DNA of 64,000 nucleotides from an uncultured Eggerthella sp. Its GTDB lineage: Bacteria; Actinomycetota; Coriobacteriia; Coriobacteriales; Eggerthellaceae. The DNA lies in contig UPYK01000002.1 in the NCBI GenBank assembly GCA_900538545.1, positions 1-64,000 on the forward strand, read 5' to 3'. Below are positions 1-8,477 of this stretch, piece after piece (position 1 is the stretch's first letter; each line of letters begins with the position of its first letter). The notes below the pieces were generated by a model. That model had not been told where the DNA came from, searched no databases, and worked only from the letters and a program-made list of their open reading frames with translations. A program made the translations under genes and the position numbers.

Positions 1-546
1 GTGATGAGCATCGAACGCAACAAGAGGAATCACGATCATCGTCAGATCATTTGCTGGAACGTAGGGAAAATCGCGCAATATTTCATCATTGTGATGGTAC
101 TTGCGCAGGGGATGCGCGATGAAGGGAACCTCATCCTTTTCGTAAGCTTCAGGTGAAACCAGACGCATTTCCATGGTTTGTTGTGGCGCACCTTCAAGCC
201 CCCACGCATCTTCCACGATACAAGGAAACGCAACCCGCGCTCCTTGCGCATAAGCGGCGCGAATGAATTGGTCGAGCTGCACCTCTTCTTCAAACGCTGC
301 ATAGACCGCGATCGTACAAGTCGGCGGATCGATGCCGATCATTGCGCACGTGATCGCGAGAGAAGTCTCAAGCTCATCACAAATGGCAGAACTCTTATGA
401 AGGCGATACGGCTTCGGCAAGGCGGCGCGTTCAGCAAGCACTTGGCGCCGAATCTGCTCGCGAGTCTCGGACGCTTCGTTATCGCGCGTTCTTTCGGGCT
501 CTTCTTCGATCGAAACAGTTGGTTCAGATTTCTCGTTCGCGTTCAT
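1..546 (-). CDS. 5-formyltetrahydrofolate cyclo-ligase, 3' end cut by window
   Basis: The reverse strand is open from an ATG at 546 to the window edge (182 codons, no stop). The encoded segment has the N-terminal basic helix with arginine and lysine residues typical of the family. Near residues 165-182 it has a stretch reading DLTMIVIPLVAFD, which matches the conserved block just before the ATP-binding glycine motif of 5-formyl-THF cyclo-ligases. That glycine motif lies beyond the edge. The enzyme converts 5-formyl-THF to 5,10-methenyl-THF using ATP in the cytoplasm. The first 25 or so residues are acidic and poorly conserved. The family is about 180-200 residues long, so little is missing. 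Family assignment is from motif recognition only. Confidence 0.8.
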   Translation of the reverse strand, partial: MNANEKSEPTVSIEEEPERTRDNEASETREQIRRQVLAERAALPKPYRLHKSSAICDELETSLAITCAMIGIDPPTCTIAVYAAFEEEVQLDQFIRAAYAQGARVAFPCIVEDAWGLEGAPQQTMEMRLVSPEAYEKDEVPFIAHPLRKYHHNDEILRDFPYVPANDLTMIVIPLVAFDAHH

Positions 547-667
547 GATCGCGGCTTTCTCGTTGGGCTACTGATCCTATTACTATAGTAAGGCCTTCGA
601 GGCTTCCCAGAATATCTCGAAAGGTTTCTGCCACAACAGAAACCTTCTCTGTTGCTCTGTGCAACTA

Positions 668-1981
668 TTAGGCCAAGCCAAGGATCTGCAGGGCAAGGCA
701 AACGATCGAGAGAATGCCCACGACTACGATCGTTGCGACAAGCAACACGCGCGCGATCGGACCGATGGCGTGTTCCTTCATCACATGCTTGTCGGTAGCG
801 ATGATGGCCATGAACACGAGCAGCACGGGCAGGATAACGCCGTTGACGAACTGCGCGGTCAGCATGATGCCCATCAGGTTAAGCCCTGGAACCAGGATGA
901 CCAACGCGGAACCCACGATCGTGAACGTGAAGATGCCTTTGAAGAGCGGTGCTTCCTTCCAGGTGAAGTTCACGCCCGCTTCCCAGCCGAACGCCTCGCA
1001 GATGACGAACGAGGTGGTGAGGGGCAGCACGCAGGCTGCGAGCAAACTTGCTGCAACGAGCCCGATGGCAAAGAGCGCTTCAGCGTACGGGCCCGCAAAG
1101 GGAGCGAGCGCCATAGCGGCATCGGCGGCACTTTCGATCTCGATGCCTTGCGGGAAGAGCACTGCACCCGTGGTCACGATGATGAACCACGCGATGATGC
1201 AGGCAACCACTGCGCCCGTGATCGCATCGATGCGCTGGAAGAAGAGATCCTTTACGGTCACGCCCTTCTCGACCACGTTGCTCTGTGCGAAGAACATCAT
1301 CCAGGGAGCGATGGTGGTGCCGACCATGGCAACCGTGAGCGAAAGGAACGAGAAGTCGGAAGAGACTTCGGGGATGACCGTGTGCATGAGCGCAAGGTTC
1401 CAGTTCGGTTGCGCGATGATCGCCGCCACGATATAGGTGACGAAGACGAAGGAAAGCACCATGAAAACGCGCTGCACGCGCTTGAAACTGCCGCCTACGA
1501 TAAGCCCCCAAACAGCAGCTGCGGCGATGGGGACCGATACCCAGCGCGGCACGCCGAACATCTCCATGCCAGAAGCGATGCCTGCGAATTCGGAGAACGT
1601 GGTCGCAACATTGCCGATGAGCAAGGCGAGCATAGCAAGCGAGGTAAGACGAATGCCGAAGCGTTCGCGAATGAGCGCCGCAAAGCCCTTGCCTGTTACC
1701 GCGCCCATGCGTGTGGCGGTCGTTTGCACGACAACCAGAAGCAGGCACATGATCGGAATGATCCACAGGGTGAGGAAGCCAAACTTCGCGCCCACCGTGG
1801 AGTAGGTCGAGATACCGCCCGCATCGTTACCTGCCATGGCCGTAACGATCCCTGGGCCCATGGCCATGAGCACGAGCAATAGCTTCGAAGGCTTGCGCAC
1901 TTCGGTGATCTCTTTGGCAAGCCCTGCTTCAGCATGCTCCTTGATGGAGGGATTGGGCTGGATGTTCTGCTCTTCTGCCAT
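668..1981 (-). CDS. NRAMP-related divalent metal (probably Mg2+) transporter, NRMT type
   Basis: This is a 437-residue polytopic membrane protein of the SLC11/NRAMP fold. The helix-1 signature that is DPGN in Mn/Fe transporters reads D53-A-G-G here. The helix-6 motif that normally supplies a metal-binding methionine (M-P-H) reads A225-P-W-M. Retaining the Asp while losing the Asn and the soft-ligand Met is the pattern described for NRAMP-related magnesium transporters (NRMT), whose structural model came from Eggerthella lenta. Mg2+ uptake is therefore more likely than Mn2+ uptake. It lies 9 bp downstream of the MgtE-like gene on the same strand, so the two form an operon. The cytosolic N-terminus (about 30 residues) precedes helix 1. 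Substrate is inferred, not shown. Confidence 0.85.
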   Translation of the reverse strand: MAEEQNIQPNPSIKEHAEAGLAKEITEVRKPSKLLLVLMAMGPGIVTAMAGNDAGGISTYSTVGAKFGFLTLWIIPIMCLLLVVVQTTATRMGAVTGKGFAALIRERFGIRLTSLAMLALLIGNVATTFSEFAGIASGMEMFGVPRWVSVPIAAAAVWGLIVGGSFKRVQRVFMVLSFVFVTYIVAAIIAQPNWNLALMHTVIPEVSSDFSFLSLTVAMVGTTIAPWMMFFAQSNVVEKGVTVKDLFFQRIDAITGAVVACIIAWFIIVTTGAVLFPQGIEIESAADAAMALAPFAGPYAEALFAIGLVAASLLAACVLPLTTSFVICEAFGWEAGVNFTWKEAPLFKGIFTFTIVGSALVILVPGLNLMGIMLTAQFVNGVILPVLLVFMAIIATDKHVMKEHAIGPIARVLLVATIVVVGILSIVCLALQILGLA

Positions 1982-1990
1982 AGCCAGCTC

Positions 1991-3343
1991 TTATCCTGCA
2001 GCTCCGCCGAAGAAATGCAAAATGATAACGGTATAGGGAACGAGGAAGATCAAGAAGCACAAGAGCGCGACCACCACGGCAACCCAGGTGCGCTTGTTCG
2101 TGGTCTCCTCTGCACTGTCTTCGATGACTTCCATTGCGTCGTCAACCGTGACGATGCCGAGCATGCGTCCGTTCTCATCGACCACTGGCATGGCGATCAG
2201 GTCGTATTTCGAGATGTCCGCCGCAACATCTTCTTCGGTCTCTTCGGGGAAGGCAGTGATCACGTCGTCGAACATGATGTCCTTGAGCTGCGTGTTCTTA
2301 GTGGCGAGCACGAGCGTGCGGAGCGAAAGCACGCCGATGAGCTTGTCGTATTCGTTGAGTACGTAAACGTAACTGACCGTGGGGTGGTCTTCATCGAGTG
2401 CGCGCAGAGCTTCGATGGTTTGGTCGACGGTATCGTCGGCGCGCATCGCAACATACTGCGTGGTCATGAGGCCACCTGCGGTGTCTTCCTTATAGCCAAG
2501 CAAGCGGCGAATGCCCGCAGCTTCTTCAACGCCCATCAAGCGCAGCAAGGTTTCAGCTTTTTCGTAGGGAAGATCGCCCACGATGTCGGCCGCATCGTCG
2601 GGATCCATGTCTTCGAGCAGGCGAGAAGCGCGCTTTTCGTCCAGGTCATCGATGACATCTGCCTGGTATTCGTCTTCCATCTCCGAGATCGCATCGCCCG
2701 CACGCGCATCATCGAGGTGCTTGAACACGTTGGCGCGCTGCTGAGGGTCGAGCTGCTCGAGAATGTCGGCGACGTCGGCCGGATGAAGTTCATCAAGACG
2801 GGTGTGGGAAACGGAAAGCTGCACGTCGGAGAGGTTGCGGTCGAGCAGGTCCATGTAGTTCCACGCGATGATCTTCTCATCGAGCGGCTTGCGAAAGAGC
2901 TTGCTCAACTTGAGAGCCACGCGTTCGACCCAGGGAGCCAACCCGCGCAGAATGCCACGAACGCCCACTTCGGCACCGAGCAGGCGCAGTTGCGAACCGG
3001 AGGTGGAAAGCTTGAGGTCGTTTACGCGCACGACCTTCATACCCTGCGTGTCGACGATCTGGCGGTCGAGCAGATCGCGCGCGAGCAAGACTTCATCGGG
3101 CTGAAGGTAGCTGAAGCGGATGCCGGTCTTATCGACTTTGAGCTCGATGCCTTCATCGGTGACATCTTTGACGTACTTGCGCCATGAGATCATGAAAGGC
3201 GTTTTGCCAGGACCCAAGAACGCAAGCGAGGTGATGCGCGGGAATACTTCACCGGTTTGGATGGCAAGGTCTGAAATGGAGCCGATCTTTTCGCCATTGG
3301 CGTCGATGACGGGCTCGCCAAGCATTTGTGACAAATAGAGCAT
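1991..3343 (-). CDS. PRC-barrel / MgtE-N / CBS protein with one C-terminal membrane helix
   Basis: 450 residues. Domains in order: PRC-barrel-like repeats at about 1-80 and 87-140, an MgtE N-terminal superhelical domain at about 170-285 (motifs LHPADVADILEQLD and MDPDDAADIVGDL), a CBS pair at about 290-405, and a single hydrophobic helix at about 419-443. It has the cytosolic Mg2+-sensing half of MgtE but not the five-helix MgtE pore. It immediately precedes the NRMT-type carrier gene with a 9 bp gap. The natural inference is a membrane-tethered Mg2+ sensor or gate for that carrier. Start ATG has AAAGGAG just upstream. The domain reading is firm; the partnership is inferred from gene order. 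Confidence 0.85.
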   Translation of the reverse strand: MLYLSQMLGEPVIDANGEKIGSISDLAIQTGEVFPRITSLAFLGPGKTPFMISWRKYVKDVTDEGIELKVDKTGIRFSYLQPDEVLLARDLLDRQIVDTQGMKVVRVNDLKLSTSGSQLRLLGAEVGVRGILRGLAPWVERVALKLSKLFRKPLDEKIIAWNYMDLLDRNLSDVQLSVSHTRLDELHPADVADILEQLDPQQRANVFKHLDDARAGDAISEMEDEYQADVIDDLDEKRASRLLEDMDPDDAADIVGDLPYEKAETLLRLMGVEEAAGIRRLLGYKEDTAGGLMTTQYVAMRADDTVDQTIEALRALDEDHPTVSYVYVLNEYDKLIGVLSLRTLVLATKNTQLKDIMFDDVITAFPEETEEDVAADISKYDLIAMPVVDENGRMLGIVTVDDAMEVIEDSAEETTNKRTWVAVVVALLCFLIFLVPYTVIILHFFGGAAG

Positions 3344-3708
3344 AGATCTCCTTTGGGCGGTTTGCTCGGCGCGATTTCATATGAACTCTGCGCAGCGGTT
3401 TGCAGCAGAAGATCAAGGAAACGGCCGTGCTTCAGGTGCGAGCGCTTTTCGAGCACCGCAAAGAAGCAGCAAACCTCTTTTCATCGCAGTTGTCTTTAGC
3501 CACCGCGACGAAGGAGATCCTCGAAGGGAGGTTAAAGACTAATTACTGTGAGGTTTCGATTTTCGAACCTTCACGTAACGTCCTTTCCTTAGGTAATAGT
3601 TGGCGCGAAAATGCCTGAGCAGTTTTCGAGCTTTTTAATTTTACGCGAAACGTATCACACGGGGGAATAAAGTTTTTGAAAGGTTGATTACATCCTTAAA
3701 AGTGCCCC
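3344..3708 (-). promoter_or_regulatory. Long upstream region of the magnesium operon, no gene recognised
   Basis: About 365 bases separate the MgtE-like start codon from the 3' end of the candidate 6C RNA. A short open frame on the plus strand (3400-3618) has no recognisable product. Several small inverted repeats are visible, for example around 3435-3458 and 3551-3570. A ligand-sensing leader such as an M-box would make biological sense here, but I could not match its conserved core, so no riboswitch is called. Confidence 0.3.
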
Positions 3709-3746
3709 AAAAAAGTTCAATGAGCCAAAGGGGACGGCTCATTGAA
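3709..3746 (-). terminator. Intrinsic terminator of the 6C RNA
   Basis: Perfect 11-bp inverted repeat, TTCAATGAGCC at 3716-3726 and GGCTCATTGAA at 3736-3746, with a 9-nt loop. On the minus strand it is followed within two bases by six T (3709-3714). The loop and right arm contain the AGGGGACG core also seen in the REP elements of this window. Confidence 0.75.
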
Positions 3747-3900
3747 AAGGAAGGGGTCTTCGTGAAGCCCGGTGGAACCCGGGCCACGAAGAATAATGGA
3801 ACTCAAGGGTCACGAGCTCCGTGGAGAAGATGACCTGAAGGGGGGGATGATCATCTTCCAAAGGAAAAAGGGTGGCTTGGAGGGGGGATTAGCCACAAGT
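3709..3900 (-). ncRNA. Candidate 6C small RNA
   Basis: Read on the minus strand, two consecutive hairpins carry C-runs in their loops. Hairpin 1 has arms GTGGCT/AGCCAC (3872-3896) with six C in the loop. Hairpin 2 has arms GAAGATGA/TCATCTTC (3826-3858) with seven C. A short hairpin (3811-3823), a GC-rich hairpin (3758-3791) and an intrinsic terminator (3709-3746) follow. Two adjacent hairpins with loops of at least six C followed by a Rho-independent terminator define the actinobacterial 6C RNA class, which is an sRNA in Streptomyces and Mycobacterium. A -10-like AATAAT at 3903-3908 would place the 5' end near hairpin 1. A covariance-model search for 6C (Infernal) would settle it. Confidence 0.7.
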
Positions 3901-3902
3901 GC

Positions 3903-3931
3903 ATTATTAATCTTTCAATACCATATTGAAA
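3903..3931 (-). promoter_or_regulatory. Probable promoter/operator region of the 6C RNA
   Basis: A 19-bp dyad, TTTCAATA (3913-3920), CCA, TATTGAAA (3924-3931), lies just upstream of a -10-like AATAAT (minus strand, 3903-3908). The -35 match is poor (TTTCAA), so use of the dyad by a regulator is plausible but unproven. Confidence 0.35.
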
Positions 3932-4177
3932 CCTTCACAAGGTGAACGGATTGTTTTGTAGGATGAACGTGTTTATCAGGGGTTATAGCGTAATCATTTG
4001 TGCTCTATCGCCGGGTGAACGGTAGGAAGCTGCACCCCGTATGCCCATGATAGAATAGGAAATGAACACGTTGGTATCACAAGCTGAGTGGTTAGCAAGT
4101 AGATCGTATAAGGCCTAACCTCAGGCAAGAGAAATACAGCGTTGTACAACATAGCTGCAATGAACAAAGGGGCGTCG

Positions 4178-5428
4178 GTGGCAAAGCTTTATTCCTACAC
4201 GGTTCCACTCAAGAGCGATTTGCTCAATACGTATTGTGTGTTGCAAAAGGGCTTCACCGATCAATTCGTCTACTATCGCAAGGACAGGCCGCAGCGGTAT
4301 CTAGGGCTTGGTCGTTGTATCGCGATCGCATCGCGCGAAGACCTCGATCATGTTCTGCAGGGTGAAGTTGCTCTGCCCACGATCATGTTCTCATTCAATC
4401 GCTTCGATGCGTCCAATCCCAAACCAGCCGATGAAATGATGCAGGCGTTTCCGCGTTTGCGTCTCATGATCCCTGAAGTGGTGCTGATCGAAAACGAACA
4501 GGGCTGCTTCTTGCAGGTGAACAGCCTTGGTCCTGTGTACAAGGGAAGGGTCGAGCGTTTTCTTCGCCATGCGAACGACGCGCCGATGCGCGAGCGACGT
4601 TCGATACGTTATTCGGTGGTGCCCGATAGTTATGAGGCGTGGGAAGAAGAGATGCGATCCACGCTCTCTCTTATTAAAGCTGGACGCGCGGCGAAGCTCG
4701 TGCCTTCGCGGCGCCAGGCGGTTGTGGCAACTGCTCCGTTCTCACCAAAGGACGTGCTGCTGAACCTCATCGATGGCAAGGCGCAGGGCACGGTGTTCTT
4801 GTATCGCTACGGCGATGTCTTCTTCTGCGGATGCACGCCGGAGCTGCTCGTGCGCAAGCAAGGTTGCCAAGTTGAGAGCATGTGCCTTGCGGGTACGGCC
4901 GCAATTGGATCAACGCCTGAGGAGCGCGAACAGTTCGCAACGTTCCTTATGAATGATGAGAAGAATCGTCGTGAGCATGATTACGTGGTGCGCTTCATTC
5001 GCGAAGTGTTCGAACGCAATTGCTACGATGTCGATATTCCAGCCGAACCCACTATTCTGCCGCTCAAGCATGTCCAACATCTCTACACGCCTGCTCGTGC
5101 ATGTGTAATGGAGGGCGTTTCGCTCTTCTCTCTTATGGAGCAGCTGCATCCCACACCAGCGCTCGCTGGCCAACCAGTGGGCGAAGCGCTCATGTCGCTT
5201 CGTGAGATCGAGAGTTACAACCGCGGCTTCTTCGGTGGTGCCATCGGCGTGATAGATGCTGAAGACAACGGCGAATTTTCTGTGGCTATCCGCTCGGGCG
5301 TGTTCGATGGTGAAGCTGGCTGGATCTATGCAGGTTGCGGCGTGGTCGAAGGAAGCGACCCGCGCGAGGAATTCAACGAGATCGATATGAAATTTGAAAC
5401 GATCCTGAGCGCCTTTCAAGGGGAGTAA
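4178..5428 (+). CDS. menF: Isochorismate synthase MenF
   Basis: Chorismate-binding family enzyme of 416 residues that converts chorismate to isochorismate, the entry step of the o-succinylbenzoate route to menaquinone. The C-terminal half carries the family blocks: CLAGTAAIGSTPEE, REIESYNRGFFGGAIGVID, and the final AGCGVVEGSDPREEFNEID. I start at GTG 4178, which has AAAGGGG five bases upstream. In-frame TTG 4142 and ATG 4160 lack a Shine-Dalgarno. It is separated by one base from menD, so the two are probably translationally coupled. EntC-type use for siderophores is unlikely given the men neighbours. Confidence 0.9.
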   Translation: MAKLYSYTVPLKSDLLNTYCVLQKGFTDQFVYYRKDRPQRYLGLGRCIAIASREDLDHVLQGEVALPTIMFSFNRFDASNPKPADEMMQAFPRLRLMIPEVVLIENEQGCFLQVNSLGPVYKGRVERFLRHANDAPMRERRSIRYSVVPDSYEAWEEEMRSTLSLIKAGRAAKLVPSRRQAVVATAPFSPKDVLLNLIDGKAQGTVFLYRYGDVFFCGCTPELLVRKQGCQVESMCLAGTAAIGSTPEEREQFATFLMNDEKNRREHDYVVRFIREVFERNCYDVDIPAEPTILPLKHVQHLYTPARACVMEGVSLFSLMEQLHPTPALAGQPVGEALMSLREIESYNRGFFGGAIGVIDAEDNGEFSVAIRSGVFDGEAGWIYAGCGVVEGSDPREEFNEIDMKFETILSAFQGE

Positions 5429-5429
5429 T

Positions 5430-7364
5430 ATGGCGAATGAGACGATGAACGGTTCTATGCAGGATAACGAAGCCTGCACGAGCGAACACCCAATGCCGAG
5501 CGCTACCGATCACTCCGTAGCGCTCGCTACCTATATAGGTGCGTTTTTCGATGAGCTTATCCGCGGCGGCGTGAGTGCCGTGGTTGTAAGTCCCGGTTCG
5601 CGTTCGACCCCGCTTTCCATGATGGCTTACGCTTCCGATCTGGATGTGTATGTGGACGTGGATGAACGCGGCGCTGCTTTTTTTGCGTTGGGTCTGGCGA
5701 AAGCGACAGGGCAAGCGGTGGCGGTGATCTGCACCTCGGGTACTGCGGTGGCCAACTATTACCCGGCAGTGCTCGAAGCAGAGTCTTCGCGCGTGCCGCT
5801 GCTCGTTCTTTCAGGCGATCGCCCAGCGCGCTTGCAGCAGCTTGGTGCTCCTCAAACGTGCGATCAGCTCAAGATCTTTGGCAACCGTGTGCGTCAGTTC
5901 TGGAACATGCCTGAACCGACAGGTGCGATCGAGCAGGTGCGCTATGCACGACAAGTAGCGCGTGAAGCATTGGTGGCGCTTGCTCCGCAAACGCTAGTGA
6001 GTGCGCCGGTGCATATCAACTTCCCATTCGATGAGCCGCTTGTACCTGCATACGATAGGGCAGGGGTGTTCGAACTTGGGCGTGCTGCATCGCATGATGA
6101 GCTGCCGCTTTTGATCGAGCCTTCCTGCGCGCTCATGCCCGATCAAGTCGCGGAGCTCGAGCGTTTGCTCGAAGGAAAGCGAGCGATTGCGCTCTGTGGA
6201 GAAGGAACGATCGGCGCGTTCGACGCGCGCGTCTCTGCAAGTTGGGATACGCGCGATGAATCTGCCCGTACGCTCCTTTCGTGGGCGCGCCGCTTCGACA
6301 TTCCGCTGTTAGCTGACCCACTTTCGCAGCTGCGCAACTATGCCGATGCGGCGATCATCGACAACTACGACAACATATTCGGGCGCGAGACTTGTCCCGA
6401 TTTCGATGTGGTCGTTCGGTTCGGGCGCTATCCTGTTTCGAAGTGTGTATTCAAAACGCTTGAGACGAAGCCCCATATTCAGATCGTGGTCGATCCGCTC
6501 GAAACACGTGATTTCGATGCTGCCACCACCACGTTCGTGAAATGCGATCCGCTTGCGTTCGTTACGAGCTTTGGTGGGACAAGCGAAACGAGCGAAAAAT
6601 CTTCTACGCCCAACATCGATCGATGGGCCGAAGCGAATGAAGCCGAAGCCGCACTTATTACGAGTGTTGAGGACGCGAGCTTTGTCTATACCTGCACGCG
6701 TGAAGGATGCTTCAACCAGGAGATCGCTCTTGAGGGCGCGTATGTTCAAGCGCTCATCGAGCACGCAGCTCCTCGTTCGCTCATCTTCAGTGCTAACAGC
6801 ATGGCCATTCGCGCGCTCGATACGTTTTACGTGAAACCTTCCACGCCGGATGCGGGAGTTGTTGAACTAGGAGCACCGCGCGCCAGTCGCGCCTGCGATG
6901 TAACGCTGCTCGCAAATCGTGGGCTCAACGGGATCGACGGCACGCTTTCCTCCGCGCTCGGTGCAGCGCAAGCGTATGACCAGACCTATTTTCTTACCGG
7001 AGATCTTACGCTGCTTCACGACCTCAACGCGTTTGCGCTTCAGCACGAATTCGAATTGCGCGCAACGTCCGGCAAACCGATGCCTTCGATCATCGTGATC
7101 CTTTTCAATAATGGTGGCGGCGGCATCTTCGATATGCTTCCTCAAAAATCGAGCGATCCCTATTTCGAACGTTTGTTCTTAACGCCGCAACAGGTCGATT
7201 TCGAAGCATGTGGAAAACTCTTCGGCGTGCTATACAAAAACGTATCTGGCCTCGACGAATTTCGTGCCACGCTTGATAGCTGGAGTGGGACAGGAGGGAT
7301 ACACCTGCTGGAGGTCGATTTCTCGCTCGAAGGCCTTGATGGGCGATTTCGCCAGTTTCAGTAA
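5430..7364 (+). CDS. menD: 2-succinyl-5-enolpyruvyl-6-hydroxy-3-cyclohexene-1-carboxylate synthase MenD
   Basis: Thiamine diphosphate enzyme of 644 residues that adds a decarboxylated 2-oxoglutarate unit to isochorismate. The N-terminal Pyr domain shows SPGSRSTPLSMMAY and the DERGAAFFALG block containing the catalytic Glu. The C-terminal PP domain shows GDLTLLHDLNAF followed by ILFNNGGGGIFDMLP, the Mg/ThDP-binding segment. The length is slightly above the usual 550-610, with about 25 extra N-terminal residues. The start ATG follows GGGGAG and lies one base after the menF stop. It is the second gene of the men block. Confidence 0.95.
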   Translation: MANETMNGSMQDNEACTSEHPMPSATDHSVALATYIGAFFDELIRGGVSAVVVSPGSRSTPLSMMAYASDLDVYVDVDERGAAFFALGLAKATGQAVAVICTSGTAVANYYPAVLEAESSRVPLLVLSGDRPARLQQLGAPQTCDQLKIFGNRVRQFWNMPEPTGAIEQVRYARQVAREALVALAPQTLVSAPVHINFPFDEPLVPAYDRAGVFELGRAASHDELPLLIEPSCALMPDQVAELERLLEGKRAIALCGEGTIGAFDARVSASWDTRDESARTLLSWARRFDIPLLADPLSQLRNYADAAIIDNYDNIFGRETCPDFDVVVRFGRYPVSKCVFKTLETKPHIQIVVDPLETRDFDAATTTFVKCDPLAFVTSFGGTSETSEKSSTPNIDRWAEANEAEAALITSVEDASFVYTCTREGCFNQEIALEGAYVQALIEHAAPRSLIFSANSMAIRALDTFYVKPSTPDAGVVELGAPRASRACDVTLLANRGLNGIDGTLSSALGAAQAYDQTYFLTGDLTLLHDLNAFALQHEFELRATSGKPMPSIIVILFNNGGGGIFDMLPQKSSDPYFERLFLTPQQVDFEACGKLFGVLYKNVSGLDEFRATLDSWSGTGGIHLLEVDFSLEGLDGRFRQFQ

Positions 7365-7451
7365 TTGTGCCACAAATTTGGCTTTGACCAGGCGTTTTGC
7401 TAGCACCAGTTTTCCACTGAACACAGAATGAGAAAGCAAAGAAGAGCGAAC

Positions 7452-8363
7452 ATGATACAGGACATTGTTGAAAACCATGCGATTGACATCGATGGGGTCG
7501 GACGGGTCCATGCGTGTGGAAAACCAGGGAATCCGCTGGTCATCCTCTTGCATGGCTTCATGCAAACAGGTGCTTCTTGGGCACAGATCGTGCAGCAATT
7601 GGAAGGTTATCATGTCCTAGCGCCTGATCTCTTAGGGCATGGAAAAACCCCGTTTTCACGTGAGGATGAGCTATCGCTCGAGGCGTATGTCGAACAGGTG
7701 AATACGCTTGTTGCTTGGGCAAGAAAGAACGATCTAACAGGGAGAACACAGTCCGTTTCGCTCGTGGGATATTCCTTGGGTGGGCGCATCGCCGCACTCT
7801 ATGCTTCTCGCTATCCCGAGAATGTCTCTGCGCTCATATTGGAGTCGGCCGGATTGGGTCCCAAAAACGATGATGCGCGCACGGCGCGTGCAGAAAAAAC
7901 AGCGCGCATGATCGCTGAACTTGATCGTTCGATCGCGCTCGATCCAACACATCCGCTGGCTGCTTTTCTTGATTATTGGGAAGCGCTGCCGCTCTTCGCC
8001 ACGCAAGCTGAGCTCCCAGAGGCAACGCGTTCGCGCGTTCGTGAAGAGCGTGCAGCGAATGATCCGCTGGCCTTGCGCGCGAATTTGAGCGATGCGGGTC
8101 AGCACAAGATGGATGATCTCCGTCCCGTGCTGGCACACCTCAATAAGCCCTTACTTTATATAGTGGGTGAGCGTGATGTGGCTTATACTGAGATTGCACG
8201 AGATTTGATGCGTACCTGGGCGGATGAACACAAGGATTCTCTGCTTTGCGGTACGGGATTTTTGCAGATAGAGGTGATGCGTGACGTAGGTCACAATACT
8301 CATCTCGAAGCGCCCGATCAATTTGCACAAGTCGTACGTGCGTTTTTGATGCGTACGGCATAG
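7452..8363 (+). CDS. menH: 2-succinyl-6-hydroxy-2,4-cyclohexadiene-1-carboxylate synthase MenH (alpha/beta hydrolase)
   Basis: Alpha/beta-hydrolase of 303 residues with the oxyanion block LLHGFMQTGASW, nucleophile elbow GYSLGGR (Ser), and a C-terminal GHNTHLEAP histidine. The position between menD and menB supports MenH, which eliminates pyruvate from the MenD product to give SHCHC. Sequence alone would only say alpha/beta-hydrolase. I prefer ATG 7452 (preceded by AAGAAGAG) to the in-frame ATG 7428, which lacks a ribosome site. An 87-bp gap separates it from menD. Confidence 0.8.
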   Translation: MIQDIVENHAIDIDGVGRVHACGKPGNPLVILLHGFMQTGASWAQIVQQLEGYHVLAPDLLGHGKTPFSREDELSLEAYVEQVNTLVAWARKNDLTGRTQSVSLVGYSLGGRIAALYASRYPENVSALILESAGLGPKNDDARTARAEKTARMIAELDRSIALDPTHPLAAFLDYWEALPLFATQAELPEATRSRVREERAANDPLALRANLSDAGQHKMDDLRPVLAHLNKPLLYIVGERDVAYTEIARDLMRTWADEHKDSLLCGTGFLQIEVMRDVGHNTHLEAPDQFAQVVRAFLMRTA

Positions 8364-8477
8364 AGCGGAGCGTTCTCTGCTGCGCAATGGGTGGGCTTGT
8401 TGCAGAGCGCACGTACGCAACAAAAGACGAGCAACGCTGATACAGCGAAGAAGCGCGAAAGAAAAGGAGAAGCGTCC

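Noticed and set aside
659..1882. Long open frame on the plus strand opposite the NRAMP-related gene
   Set aside because: His/Asp/Arg-rich, no family features, and antisense to a clear transporter gene; a codon-bias artefact.
668..1981. Annotation as a Mn2+ transporter (MntH)
   Set aside because: The metal-coordinating Asn and Met positions are replaced, matching the NRMT pattern.
1934..3187. 417-codon open frame opposite the MgtE-like gene
   Set aside because: The real protein is on the minus strand with recognisable domains; the antisense product has none.
3344..3708. M-box magnesium riboswitch
   Set aside because: I could not find the conserved M-box core; only unspecific hairpins.
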